This document shows, piece after piece, positions 39,980 through 48,722 of a stretch of DNA of 64,000 bases (the first letter of the stretch is position 1; each line of letters opens with the position of its first letter). This DNA comes from Streptomyces endocoffeicus. Lineage in GTDB: Bacteria > Actinomycetota > Actinomycetes > Streptomycetales > Streptomycetaceae. The notes beneath the pieces are model-generated. The model did not search any database, had not been told where the DNA came from, and saw only the letters and a list, made by a program, of their open reading frames with translations. Made by a program: the position numbers and the translations under genes. The stretch covers positions 1,798,001 to 1,862,000 of the forward strand of contig NZ_JAERRG010000001.1 in the NCBI RefSeq assembly GCF_016741935.1. Direction: 5' to 3'.

Positions 39980-41344
39980 ATGACCGAAGTCCTCCTCCTG
40001 GCCGTGGCGCTCCTCCTGGCGGTGGCCTGCGGCGCCTTCGTCGCGGCGGAGTTCTCGCTGACCACGGTCGAGCGCAGCGAGCTGGAACGCGCGGCCGGGC
40101 GGCGGGAGCGCGGCGCGGCCGGGGCGCTGAAGGCCGTGCGGAGCCTCACGTACCAGCTCTCCGGCGCGCAGCTCGGTATCACCGTGACCAATCTGGTCGT
40201 CGGCATGCTGGCCGAGCCGTCCGTCGCGGCCCTGCTGGCCGGGCCGCTCACCGCGATCGGCGTGCCCCCGTCGGCCGTCCACTCGACCGCGCTGGTGCTC
40301 GGCACCTTCCTGTCGACCGTCGTGCTGATGGTCGTCGGCGAGCTGGTGCCCAAGAACTGGGCGATCTCCCGGCCGCTGCCGGTCGCCAAGGCCGTGGCCA
40401 CTCCGCAGCGCGTCTTCAGCTCCGTCTTCCGCCCGCTGATCAGCCATCTCAACAACACCGCCAACCGCACCGTGCGCCGGATGGGCCTGGAGCCCGCCGA
40501 GGAGCTGGCCTCCGCGCGCGGTCCGCAGGAGCTGATCGCCCTCGCCCGGCACTCGGCCAAGGAGGGCGCGCTGGAGAAGGGCACCGCCGAGTTGTTCGTC
40601 CGCACCCTCAACCTCGCCGGGCTCACCGCGGAGAACGTGATGACCCCGAGGGTGCGGGTGGTGGCACTGGACGTACGGGCCACCGCCGAGGACGTGGCCA
40701 ACGCGACCCGCGCCACCGGGCTGTCCCGCTTCCCCGTCTACCGGGGCAGCCTGGACACCGTCGCCGGTCTCGTCCACATCAAGGACGTGCTGGCGGTCCC
40801 CGCCGAGGAGCGGCCCCGCCGCCCGGTGTCGAAGGTGATGCGCGACGCGGTGTTCGTCCCGGAGCCGCTCACCGTGGACCGGCTGCTGGACCGGCTCTCG
40901 GCCCAGCGCAGCATGGCCGTGGTGATCGACGAGTACGGCGGTACGGCCGGGGTCGTCACCCTGGAGGACATCGTCGAGGAGGTGGTCGGCGAGGTCCGCG
41001 ACGAGCACGATCCGCATGAGACCGCCCAGCTGATCCCGATGGGCCGGGACCCCGAGGGCCATCCGCTGTACGACGCGGACGGCGCGGCCCGCGTCGATCA
41101 GCTGGAGCGCATCGGGCTGCGGGTGCCCCCGGGCCCGTACGAGACGCTTGCCGGGCTGATCGCCACCGAGCTGGGCCGGATCCCGGCCGTCGGCGACACC
41201 GTCGAGCCGGCGGGCTGGTCGGTGGAGGTGCGGAAGGTGACGAGCCACCGGGCGGCCCGGGTCCGGCTGCGGGCGCCGCTGCGCGGCGCCGGGGGCGACG
41301 GGGCCGGCGGAGTGCACGGGGCCGAGGGGGCGACGGGCCGATGA
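39980..41344 (+). CDS. DUF21/CBS/CorC-type membrane protein
   Basis: The 454-residue protein has an N-terminal DUF21 (CNNM) transmembrane domain with VAAEFSLTTVERSELE and MVVGELVPKNWAIS. Two CBS domains follow (VMTPRVRVV; VPEPLTVDRLLDRLSAQ; VIDEYGGTAGVVTLEDIVEE). A C-terminal CorC_HlyC module from about residue 360 completes it. Such proteins act in Mg or Co export and are often called hemolysin-like. ATG 39980 follows GGAGGTG by five bases. Its stop overlaps the next gene by four bases. Confidence 0.93.
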   Translation: MTEVLLLAVALLLAVACGAFVAAEFSLTTVERSELERAAGRRERGAAGALKAVRSLTYQLSGAQLGITVTNLVVGMLAEPSVAALLAGPLTAIGVPPSAVHSTALVLGTFLSTVVLMVVGELVPKNWAISRPLPVAKAVATPQRVFSSVFRPLISHLNNTANRTVRRMGLEPAEELASARGPQELIALARHSAKEGALEKGTAELFVRTLNLAGLTAENVMTPRVRVVALDVRATAEDVANATRATGLSRFPVYRGSLDTVAGLVHIKDVLAVPAEERPRRPVSKVMRDAVFVPEPLTVDRLLDRLSAQRSMAVVIDEYGGTAGVVTLEDIVEEVVGEVRDEHDPHETAQLIPMGRDPEGHPLYDADGAARVDQLERIGLRVPPGPYETLAGLIATELGRIPAVGDTVEPAGWSVEVRKVTSHRAARVRLRAPLRGAGGDGAGGVHGAEGATGR

Positions 41345-42345
41345 CCGTTCTCCAACTGCTGATCGGCCTGTTGACGCTGGTCCTCAACGCCTTCTTCGTG
41401 GGCGCGGAGTTCGCCCTGATCTCGGTGCGCCGCAGCCAGATCGACCCGCGTGCCCAGCAGGGCGACCGGCGGGCGCGGGCCGTGCTGTGGGGCCTGGAGC
41501 ACCTCTCCGCGCTGCTGGCCGCCGCCCAGCTCGGGATCACACTGTGCACGCTGGTGCTGGGCGCCGTGGCGGAACCGGCCATCGCGCATCTGCTGGAGCC
41601 CCTGTTCCATGTGGTGGGTCTGCCGCTGGGTCTGGTGCACCCGATCTCGTTCGTGATCGCGCTGACCCTGGCCACGTATCTGCACATGCTGTTCGGCGAG
41701 ATGGTGCCGAAGAACGTGGCGCTGGCCGAGCCGGTGCGCACCGTGCTGCTGCTCGGCCCGCCCCTGGTCGCCCTCGCCCGCGCCCTGCGCCCGGTGATCT
41801 TCGGGGTGAACGCCCTGGCGAACGGGGTGCTGAAGCTGTTGCGCGTGGAGCCCAAGGGCGAGGTCGCGGCGTCCTTCACCGATGCTGAGCTGGCCCGGAT
41901 GGTCTCGGACTCCAGCGAGGCCGGGCTGCTGGACGACCGCGCCACCGAGCGGCTGCGGGACGTGCTGGAGCTGGGCCGGCGACGGGTGCGGGACGTGGTG
42001 CTGCCCATGGAGCGGGTGGTCAGGGCGCGGCTCGGGGTGACCCCCGATGAGCTGGAGCGGCTGTCGGCGCGGACCGGCTTCTCGCGGTTCCCGGTGGTGG
42101 ACGACTCCGGGCGGATCCTGGGCTATCTGCATGTGAAGGACGCGCTGGACGCACGGCCCCGGGAGGTGCCGTTCCGCCCCGATCAGCTGCGCCCGATCCC
42201 CCGGGTGCGGTCGCTCACGCCGCTGGACGACGTGCTCACCGCGATGCGCGACAGCCGTACCCATCTCGCGGCGGTCATCGCCGCGGACGGACGGCTGGAG
42301 GGGCTGGTGACCATGGAGGACGTACTGCGCGAGCTGGTCGCCTGA
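41341..42345 (+). CDS. DUF21/CBS membrane protein lacking the CorC module
   Basis: The 334-residue protein is a shorter paralogue of the preceding gene: DUF21 domain (FVGAEFALISVRRSQID, HMLFGEMVPKNVAL) and two CBS motifs (VVLPMERVV, GFSRFPVVDDSG, GLVTMEDVLRELVA), then it stops. The missing C-terminal module suggests that the two subunits have different tasks, possibly in one heteromer. The overlap ATGA couples translation to the first gene. Confidence 0.92.
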   Translation: MTVLQLLIGLLTLVLNAFFVGAEFALISVRRSQIDPRAQQGDRRARAVLWGLEHLSALLAAAQLGITLCTLVLGAVAEPAIAHLLEPLFHVVGLPLGLVHPISFVIALTLATYLHMLFGEMVPKNVALAEPVRTVLLLGPPLVALARALRPVIFGVNALANGVLKLLRVEPKGEVAASFTDAELARMVSDSSEAGLLDDRATERLRDVLELGRRRVRDVVLPMERVVRARLGVTPDELERLSARTGFSRFPVVDDSGRILGYLHVKDALDARPREVPFRPDQLRPIPRVRSLTPLDDVLTAMRDSRTHLAAVIAADGRLEGLVTMEDVLRELVA

Positions 42346-42369
42346 ACGCTGCTGCCGGCCCGTGTCCGG

Positions 42370-42624
42370 TCAGTCCCCGGTGTGTCTGGACTCATGGGCG
42401 ATGATGCACGCCTGCCAGTGGGCCAGCGCCTCCTCCCGGCCGCCGCCGCCCTCCTCGGCCACCGCCACCAGCGCATGGGCGGCCATCGCGGCGAGCCGCA
42501 CCGCGACCCGGCACACATCGCGCGTATCGAGCGGCTCCAGGAGGGCGGCGGCGCCCTCCCCGTCGTCGGCGAGCGCGGCGGCGACGATGGCCATGGTCGT
42601 ACGGTCGCATTCGAAGGCATCCAC
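42370..42624 (-). CDS. Small Ala-rich protein of unknown function
   Basis: The 84-residue protein is mostly helical, with MDAFECDRTTMAIVAAALADD at the start and two further helices. Codon use has the normal G/C-rich third positions on this strand. The GTG start has no evident ribosome binding site; a CAGTCT 9 bases upstream could be a -10 element of a leaderless transcript. It converges with the CBS gene. I do not recognise the family. Confidence 0.55.
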   Translation of the reverse strand: MDAFECDRTTMAIVAAALADDGEGAAALLEPLDTRDVCRVAVRLAAMAAHALVAVAEEGGGGREEALAHWQACIIAHESRHTGD

Positions 42625-42714
42625 GCCGACCAGACTGCCCCGCCGCGCGGCGCCGGGAACCCCGGGCGGTCCAACCGGTCCAACCCCGGCCCCGGCCGGA
42701 CGGCCGCGCGAGGC

Positions 42715-42999
42715 TCAGCGGCGGGGGCCGGAACCGGAACCGGGGCCGTGACCGGAACCAGCGCCGGGGCCGAAACCAGGGCCGGGACCGGGGCCGGGAC
42801 CGGGCCGGGTGCCCATCGGGTCGTAGCGGAAGATCACGTACTCGACCCGTCCGATGACCTTGGTGCGGTTCGTCCGCCGGTACAGCTCGGGTGGCCGGAA
42901 GATGTTGTCGTCGTAGATGTCCGCGCCGGGCTCCACATTCCAGCCGGCGGTCGTCCCGTTCCGCGCTCCGCCCTCGAAGTAGATGTGGGTCATCGCCAT
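42715..42999 (-). CDS. Small protein with a Gly-Pro-rich tail
   Basis: The protein has about 94 residues. The first 60 (MTHIYFEGGARNGTT, then GADIYDDNIFRPPELYRR and KVIGRVEYVIFRYDPMG) look folded. The remainder is a run of Gly-Pro, Gly-Ser and Gly-Phe pairs encoded by degenerate six-base repeats (42720-42812). Several starts are possible (42993, 42999, 43008, 43011), none with a good ribosome binding site. It is divergent from the SGNH gene. I do not recognise the family. Confidence 0.5.
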   Translation of the reverse strand: MAMTHIYFEGGARNGTTAGWNVEPGADIYDDNIFRPPELYRRTNRTKVIGRVEYVIFRYDPMGTRPGPGPGPGPGFGPGAGSGHGPGSGSGPRR

Positions 43000-43049
43000 G
43001 CGGCTCATCATGCTCGCGCTCGGCGGTCCACGCAGCCCACGCACCCGGA

Positions 43050-43055
43050 TAGAAT
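43050..43055 (+). promoter_or_regulatory. Predicted -10 element of the SGNH gene
   Basis: TAGAAT lies 10 bases before the ATG at 43066 and fits the Streptomyces -10 consensus. There is no ribosome binding site in the interval, so a leaderless transcript is likely. No clear -35 is seen. Confidence 0.5.
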
Positions 43056-43065
43056 CGCCCGAGCC

Positions 43066-43836
43066 ATGCAGACGAACATCACCTACAGCAGCTTTGTCGC
43101 CGTCGGCGACTCCTTCACCGAGGGCATGTCGGACGCGCTTCCCGACGGCACCTACCGAGGCTGGGCGGATCTGCTCGCCGGGCGCCTCGCGGCCCGCGGC
43201 CCCGGGTTCCGCTACGCCAACCTCGCCGTACGCGGCAAGCTCATCGGGCAGATCGTCGAGGAACAGACGGGCCCGGCGGCGGCCATGGGCGCCGACCTGG
43301 TGACCCTGGTCGGCGGGCTGAACGATGTGCTGCGGCCGAAATGCGACGTGGGCCAGGTGTGCGGACTGCTGGAGGAGGCCGTCGAGCGGCTGGCGCCCAG
43401 CTGCAAGCGGCTGGTGCTGATGCGCAGCCCGGGGCGGCGCGGACCGGTGCTGGAGCGGTTCCTGCCCCGGATGGAGCGGCTGTTCGCGTTCATCGACGAG
43501 CTCGGCGAACGGCATGACGCGACCGTCGTGGACCTGTACGCCTCCGAGGCGGTCGGGGACCCCCGGATGTGGCACGAGGACCGGCTGCATCTGAACGCCG
43601 AGGGGCACCGGCGGGTCGCCGAGGCCGTATGGCAGGCGCTGGGCCATGAGCCGGAGGAGGACTGGAACGCGCCCCTGCCGCCCGCGGTGCCCGCCGGGTG
43701 GCTGGCCCGCCGCACCTCGGATGCGCGGTTCGCCCGCCAGCACCTCGGGCCGTGGATCGGCAGGCGGCTGACCGGCCGCTCCTCGGGCGACGGGCGTGCA
43801 CCCAAGCGCGCCGAGTTGCTGCCGTACGAGGACTGA
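43066..43836 (+). CDS. SGNH/GDSL hydrolase
   Basis: The 256-residue protein has the block I motif VAVGDSFTEG with the nucleophile serine, a block III GGLNDV, and the block V MWHEDRLHLNAEGH with the Asp and His of the triad. SGNH enzymes act as esterases, lipases or sugar deacetylases. No signal peptide is present, so it should be cytoplasmic. A 23-base tandem duplication covers the end of the gene. Confidence 0.9.
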   Translation: MQTNITYSSFVAVGDSFTEGMSDALPDGTYRGWADLLAGRLAARGPGFRYANLAVRGKLIGQIVEEQTGPAAAMGADLVTLVGGLNDVLRPKCDVGQVCGLLEEAVERLAPSCKRLVLMRSPGRRGPVLERFLPRMERLFAFIDELGERHDATVVDLYASEAVGDPRMWHEDRLHLNAEGHRRVAEAVWQALGHEPEEDWNAPLPPAVPAGWLARRTSDARFARQHLGPWIGRRLTGRSSGDGRAPKRAELLPYED

Positions 43837-43867
43837 TCCGTAAGCCGTACGAGGGCTGATACATAAG
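43822..43867 (+). repeat. 23-base tandem duplication across the SGNH stop codon
   Basis: Positions 43822-43844 and 43845-43867 are two copies that differ at three places. Both contain CCGTACGAGG and a CTGAT. The first holds the stop codon, so the second is a non-coding copy of the gene end. Confidence 0.88.
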
Positions 43868-43930
43868 GCCGGCTTCCCCGCCCTTCGGCAGGGTCCGTCG
43901 GCCACCGGTCTGGCCTGCGCGGACGGCCAG

Positions 43931-43936
43931 TAGACT
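43931..43936 (+). promoter_or_regulatory. Predicted -10 element of purB
   Basis: TAGACT ends eight bases before the GTG start of purB. This spacing and the lack of any purine-rich ribosome binding site point to a leaderless purB mRNA. Confidence 0.55.
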
Positions 43937-43944
43937 CTCTGCAC

Positions 43945-45378
43945 GTGACTGGTAAGCCGCGCATTCCGAACGTCCTGGCCAACCGCTACGCCTCCACGGA
44001 GCTGGCCGTCCTGTGGTCCCCCGAGTACAAGGTGACGCTGGAGCGGCGGCTGTGGCTCGCCGTGCTCCGCGCCCAGAAGGACCTCGGAATCGAGGTGCCG
44101 GACGCCGCCCTCGCCGACTACGAGCGGGTCCTGGAGACCGTCGACCTGGCCTCGATCGCCGAACGCGAGAAGGTCACCCGCCACGATGTGAAGGCCCGCA
44201 TCGAGGAGTTCAACGCCCTCGCCGGCCATGAGCACGTCCACAAGGGCATGACCTCCCGCGACCTCACCGAGAATGTGGAGCAGCTCCAGATCCGGCTCTC
44301 CCTGGAGCTGGTGCGGGACCGTACGGTCGCGGTGCTGGCCCGGCTCGGCAAGCTGGCCGCCGACCACGCCGAGCTGGTGATGGCCGGGCGGTCGCACAAT
44401 GTCGCGGCGCAGGCCACCACGCTCGGCAAGCGGTTCGCCACCGCGGCGGACGAGCTGCTGGTGGCGTACGAGCGGCTGGAGAACCTGCTGGGCCGCTATC
44501 CGCTGCGCGGCATCAAGGGCCCGGTCGGCACCGCGCAGGACATGCTGGACCTGCTCGGCGGCGACGCGGCGAAGCTGGCCGAGCTGGAGCGGCGGATCGC
44601 CACCCACCTGGGCTTCGGGCAGGCGTTCACCTCCGTCGGCCAGGTCTATCCGCGTTCGCTGGACTACGACGTCGTCACCGCGCTGGTGCAGCTGGCCGCG
44701 GCCCCGTCCTCGCTGGCCAAGACCATCCGGCTGATGGCCGGGCACGAGCTGGTGACCGAGGGCTTCAAGCCCGGCCAGGTCGGCTCGTCCGCGATGCCGC
44801 ACAAGATGAACACCCGCTCCTGCGAGCGCGTGAACGGCCTCGCGGTGATCCTGCGCGGCTACGCCTCGATGACCGGCGAGCTGGCGGGCGACCAGTGGAA
44901 CGAGGGCGATGTCTCCTGCTCGGTGGTGCGCCGGGTCGCGCTGCCGGACGCGTTCTTCGCCTTCGACGGGCTGCTGGAGACCTTCCTGACCGTGCTCGAC
45001 GAGTTCGGCGCCTTCCCCGCCGTCGTCGCCCGTGAGCTGGACCGCTACCTCCCCTTCCTCGCCACCACGAAGGTGCTGATGGGCGCCGTACGGGCCGGGG
45101 TGGGCCGCGAGGTCGCCCATGAGGCGATCAAGGAGCACGCGGTGGCCGCGGCGCTGGCGATGCGCGAGCGGGGCGCCGAGCGCAATGAGCTGCTCGACTC
45201 GCTCGCCTCCGATGAGCGGATCCCGCTGGACCGGGCCGCGCTGGACGCCCTGATGGACGACAAGCTCTCCTTCACGGGCGCGGCCGCGGACCAGGTGGGC
45301 GCGGTGGTCGCCCGGATCGAGGAGATCGTCAAGGAGCGCCCGGAGGCCGCCGCCTACGCTCCCGGCTCGATCCTCTGA
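43945..45378 (+). CDS. purB: Adenylosuccinate lyase
   Basis: The 477-residue protein belongs to the fumarase/aspartase superfamily with the signature GSSAMPHKMN carrying the flexible-loop serine, and the HVHKGMTSRDLTENV and AGRSHNVAAQATTLG blocks. It cleaves SAICAR to AICAR and adenylosuccinate to AMP in purine synthesis. It appears to be leaderless. A DNA glycosylase gene starts eight bases after the stop. Confidence 0.96.
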   Translation: MTGKPRIPNVLANRYASTELAVLWSPEYKVTLERRLWLAVLRAQKDLGIEVPDAALADYERVLETVDLASIAEREKVTRHDVKARIEEFNALAGHEHVHKGMTSRDLTENVEQLQIRLSLELVRDRTVAVLARLGKLAADHAELVMAGRSHNVAAQATTLGKRFATAADELLVAYERLENLLGRYPLRGIKGPVGTAQDMLDLLGGDAAKLAELERRIATHLGFGQAFTSVGQVYPRSLDYDVVTALVQLAAAPSSLAKTIRLMAGHELVTEGFKPGQVGSSAMPHKMNTRSCERVNGLAVILRGYASMTGELAGDQWNEGDVSCSVVRRVALPDAFFAFDGLLETFLTVLDEFGAFPAVVARELDRYLPFLATTKVLMGAVRAGVGREVAHEAIKEHAVAAALAMRERGAERNELLDSLASDERIPLDRAALDALMDDKLSFTGAAADQVGAVVARIEEIVKERPEAAAYAPGSIL

Positions 45379-45386
45379 CGCCGGCG

Positions 45387-45941
45387 ATGACCCCCGCGCC
45401 GACCCTCGCCGAACTGGAGGCCGCCCGCGACCGCCTCGTCCCCGATGTGGTCGCGGACGGTCTGCGCGTCCTCTTCTGCGGTATCAACCCGGGGCTGATG
45501 ACGGCCGCCACCGGCCACCACTTCGCCCGCCCCGGCAACCGGTTCTGGCCCACCCTCCACGCCTCGGGCTTCACCCCGCGGCAGTTGCACCCGTCCGAGC
45601 AGTCGGAGCTGGTGCGCCATGGCCTGGGCATCACCAATGTGGTGGCGCGCGCCAGCGCCCGCGCCGATGAGCTGAGCGACGAGGAGTACCGGGAGGGCGG
45701 CCGGATCCTGGAGGAGAAGGTGCTCCGGCTGCGGCCGCGCTGGCTGGCGGTGGCCGGGGTCACCGCCTACCGGGTCGCCTTCGGCGACAAGAAGGCGAAG
45801 ATCGGGCCGCAGACGAGAACCATAGGCGAGACCCGGATCTGGGCCCTGCCGAACCCGAGCGGCCTCAACGCGCACTGGACGCTGCCGGCCATGGCGGAGG
45901 AGTACGGCCGGCTGCGCACCGCCGCCGAGGCGGAGGGCTAG
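45387..45941 (+). CDS. mug: G/U mismatch-specific DNA glycosylase (Mug family)
   Basis: The 184-residue protein has the Mug/TDG motif FCGINPGL with the catalytic Asn in GINPG (residues 32-36), a following HFARPGNRFW block, and the second active-site motif LPNPSGLNAH. It removes uracil or ethenocytosine opposite guanine. It follows purB by eight bases and is probably co-transcribed. Confidence 0.92.
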   Translation: MTPAPTLAELEAARDRLVPDVVADGLRVLFCGINPGLMTAATGHHFARPGNRFWPTLHASGFTPRQLHPSEQSELVRHGLGITNVVARASARADELSDEEYREGGRILEEKVLRLRPRWLAVAGVTAYRVAFGDKKAKIGPQTRTIGETRIWALPNPSGLNAHWTLPAMAEEYGRLRTAAEAEG

Positions 45942-45983
45942 GGGACACCAGAGCCCGAGCATGAGGTGATGCCGTCGGCGCGG

Positions 45984-46604
45984 TCACTCGAACCGTGCTG
46001 TGTCGCCTGCCCCTCGACGTACGATCTCGGCTTCGCCGCCGGACAAGTCGATGACCGTGGTCGGCTCGGTGCCGCAGTCACCCGAGTCCACCACGGCGTC
46101 CACCACGTGGTCGAGCCGTTCTTTGATCTCCCAGCCCTGCGTCATCGGCTCGTCCTCATCGGGCAGGAGCAGGGTGCTGGAGAGCAGCGGCTCACCGAGG
46201 TCGGCGAGCAAGGCCTGAGTGGCGGTATGGTCAGGAATCCGGACTCCGACCGTCTTTTTCTTCGGGTGCAGCAGCTGCCGCGGCACATCCTTGGTCGCCG
46301 GGAGGATGAAGGTGTAACTGCCGGGCGTCGCTGCTTTGATCACGCGGAACACGTCCTTGTCGACGTGCACGAACTGGCCCAGCTGCGCGAAGTTCTGGCA
46401 CACCAGCGTGAAGTGGTGACGCTCGTCGAGGTCCCGGATCGACCGGATCCGGCCGATGCCGTCACGATTGCCCAGTCGGCATCCCAGTGCGAAGCAGGAG
46501 TCCGTCGGGTAGGCGATGAGCGCGCCGGAGCGGATCATGTCAGCCACATTGCTGATGGTGCGCTGCTGTGGATTATCGGGGTGCACATCGAAATACTTCG
46601 CCAT
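45984..46604 (-). CDS. Sua5/YciO/YrdC-family protein (YciO type)
   Basis: The 206-residue protein has the family core IRSGALIAYPTDSCFALGC, LVCQNFAQLGQFV, and FILPATKDVP. The KKTVGVRIPDH segment also fits. Relatives make threonylcarbamoyl-AMP for the tRNA t6A modification, but the length and sequence are closer to YciO, whose role is less clear. A TAGGCT ends six bases before the ATG on the minus strand, so the transcript may be leaderless. Confidence 0.88.
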   Translation of the reverse strand: MAKYFDVHPDNPQQRTISNVADMIRSGALIAYPTDSCFALGCRLGNRDGIGRIRSIRDLDERHHFTLVCQNFAQLGQFVHVDKDVFRVIKAATPGSYTFILPATKDVPRQLLHPKKKTVGVRIPDHTATQALLADLGEPLLSSTLLLPDEDEPMTQGWEIKERLDHVVDAVVDSGDCGTEPTTVIDLSGGEAEIVRRGAGDTARFE

Positions 46605-46712
46605 CCACCGAGCCTATGCGATCAGGACACCCGGTCGTTCCGTGCCCCGGTCGCGGCCGAGCCCGACGATGACGACATCGACGAGCCGTCGCGCCCAGTG
46701 CCGGAGGGGGCG

Positions 46713-47153
46713 TCATATCGTGCCCTCCTCCCCTATCGCCACCAGCAGCTGGAACGGCAGCTCGCGGTCGCCCTGGCCGACGCCCAGCCCGACCCAGCGG
46801 CCCTCGACGCGCCAGACGCGCAGCTCGGGTACGTAACCGCACAGGGTGTCCAGCGGGGGCGGGACCGGCTCGCCCATCGCCGAGCGCTCCAGGGAGTCGG
46901 TGAGGTCGAGGACGTCGGGGGCGCCCCAGCGTAAGGTCAGCACCTGGTCCAGCGCGCTCAGCTCGGCCTCGAACTCCTCCAGCACCTCCTCGACCCGGGT
47001 CAGATCGGCGTCCCAGAAGTCCTCGCTGACGCGGAGGTCGGCGACATGGAAGCCGGGGCCGCTCTCCACCCATCCGTCGGCGGTCCGCTGCGCGGGGAAG
47101 TCCCGCACGCGCAGTTGATCGATCGTGGTCACATGGTCCGCCGTACTGGTCAT
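46713..47153 (-). CDS. Conserved-looking acidic protein of unknown function
   Basis: The 146-residue protein is acidic and probably globular (DQLRVRDFPAQRTADGWVES, FHVADLRVSEDFWDADL, LRVWRVEGRWVGLGVG). There is no signal peptide or membrane segment. I chose the ATG at 47153; no ribosome binding site is seen. It is divergent from the ROK gene. I do not recognise the family. Confidence 0.65.
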   Translation of the reverse strand: MTSTADHVTTIDQLRVRDFPAQRTADGWVESGPGFHVADLRVSEDFWDADLTRVEEVLEEFEAELSALDQVLTLRWGAPDVLDLTDSLERSAMGEPVPPPLDTLCGYVPELRVWRVEGRWVGLGVGQGDRELPFQLLVAIGEEGTI

Positions 47154-47302
47154 GGAGTCAGTAAACCGTGTAGGTCGGACATCTGGCCGCCCGTCAGCTG
47201 GGCCGCGCGAGGGCAGGGCGGCCCGAGCTGGGAGGAGGCACTCGCCGCCTCCCCGTCCAGCGGATACGATCCGGCAGATACGCACTGGGAGGGAGGCCGA
47301 CG

Positions 47303-48523
47303 TTGGGGCGGCTCACCGGCGGGGACCCGTCTCTGCTGCGACGCATCAACTCCGCCGTGGTCCTGCACGCGCTGCGCGCGGCGACCGCGTCCGACACCGC
47401 CACCGGGGGTGGCCAGGACGACGCGGGCGGCTGCGCCGGGAGCGCGAGCCTCACCGATCTGACCCGGGTGACCGGGCTGTCCCGGCCCACCGTCGAGGGG
47501 GTGATCGACGGGCTGGCCGACAGCGGTCTGGTGGTCGAGGTGCCCGCCGAGGAGGGCGGTGTCCGTCGCCAGGGACGCCCCGCGCGCCGCTTCCGCTTCC
47601 GGGCCGAGGCCGGGCATCTGCTCGGCATAGAGATAGGGCCGCACCGGGTGGCCGCGCTCCTGTCGGACCTCGACGGACACGCGCTCGGCTCGATCGTGCG
47701 CGAGGTGTCGGAGAAGGCGTCCGCGGACGAGCGGCTGGAGCGGGTGCGCACCACCGTCGCGGATCTGCTGCGGCGCGCGGGGGTGGCCCGGTTCTCGCTG
47801 CGCGCGGTCGGGGTGGGCAGCCCCGGGGTGGTCGAGGCCGACGGCACCGTCCATCTGTGCACCGCGCTCCCCGGCTGGACCGGGCTGCCCCTGGGCGAGC
47901 GGCTGCGGCGGTCCTTCCGCTGTCCGGTGCTGGTGGAGAACGACGCGAACACGGCCGCGGTGGCCGAGCACTGGAAGGGCGCGGCGGCCGGTTCGGACGA
48001 TGTGGTGTTCGTGCTGGCCGGGTTGAGCCCGGGGGCCGGGTCGTTGATCGGCGGGCGGCTCCACCGCGGCTTCGGCGGCGCCGCCGGGGAGATCGGGGCG
48101 CTGCATCTGCTGGGCCAGGAGGCCGCCCCGGAAGAGGTGCTCTCCACGACCGGGGAGCCGCTGAACCCGCTGGACGAGGCGCAGGTGGCGCATGTCTTCG
48201 CGCTGGCCCGGGACGGCGACGAGCGGGCGCGCGCGGCCGTGGACCGCTTCGTCCGCAGGCTGGTGCACGACACGGCGGCCCTGGTGCTGGCGCTGGACCC
48301 GGAGGTCGTGGTGGTGGGCGGCTGGGCCGCCGGTCTGGACGGGGTGCTGGCCCCGCTGCGCGATGAGCTGTCGCGCTACTGTCTGCGGCCCCCGCAGGTC
48401 GCGCTCTCGCTGCTCGGCGAGGCGGCGGTGACCACGGGGGCGCTGCGGCTGGCCCTGGACCATGTGGAGCAGGAGCTCTTCGCGGTCGACAGCACGGTGA
48501 CGACCCGCCGCGCGAGCCGCTGA
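47303..48523 (+). CDS. ROK-family regulator without the zinc motif
   Basis: The 406-residue protein joins an N-terminal winged helix (DLTRVTGLSRPTVEGVIDGL) to a ROK domain with HLLGIEIGPHRVAALLSDLDG, GVGSPGVV and ENDANTAAVAE. The TTG start is supported by GGGAGGGAGG five bases upstream. The usual CxCGxxGCxE zinc site after GEIG is missing: the sequence reads GEIGALHLLGQEAAPEE. The phosphate loop is also altered (SPGAGSLIGG). It is therefore probably a regulator whose sugar site has diverged, not a kinase. Confidence 0.88.
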   Translation: MGRLTGGDPSLLRRINSAVVLHALRAATASDTATGGGQDDAGGCAGSASLTDLTRVTGLSRPTVEGVIDGLADSGLVVEVPAEEGGVRRQGRPARRFRFRAEAGHLLGIEIGPHRVAALLSDLDGHALGSIVREVSEKASADERLERVRTTVADLLRRAGVARFSLRAVGVGSPGVVEADGTVHLCTALPGWTGLPLGERLRRSFRCPVLVENDANTAAVAEHWKGAAAGSDDVVFVLAGLSPGAGSLIGGRLHRGFGGAAGEIGALHLLGQEAAPEEVLSTTGEPLNPLDEAQVAHVFALARDGDERARAAVDRFVRRLVHDTAALVLALDPEVVVVGGWAAGLDGVLAPLRDELSRYCLRPPQVALSLLGEAAVTTGALRLALDHVEQELFAVDSTVTTRRASR

Positions 48524-48564
48524 CGCGGGAGGCACGGCGGGCGGGGCGTTTCGGGACCGGTGCG

Positions 48565-48677
48565 CGGCCACGTCGGTGGTGTACGTGGCCGGGTAGGGCG
48601 CGCACGCGGCGGCGGCACGGGACACGTACACATGCACAGGGGCGTGGGGCGGGCCCGGAGCAAGCCGCACCGGGCCC
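48565..48677. terminator. Two terminator hairpins between the ROK and GntR genes
   Basis: CGGCCACGT and ACGTGGCCG (48565-48573 and 48583-48591) form a perfect stem with a nine-base loop. GGGCCCGG and CCGGGCCC (48651-48658 and 48670-48677) form a second with an 11-base loop. They lie between convergent genes. Confidence 0.65.
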
Positions 48678-48722
48678 GGATCAGTCCCTACAGGGGCTGG
48701 ATCGCGCCGCATCGAGGCCGGG

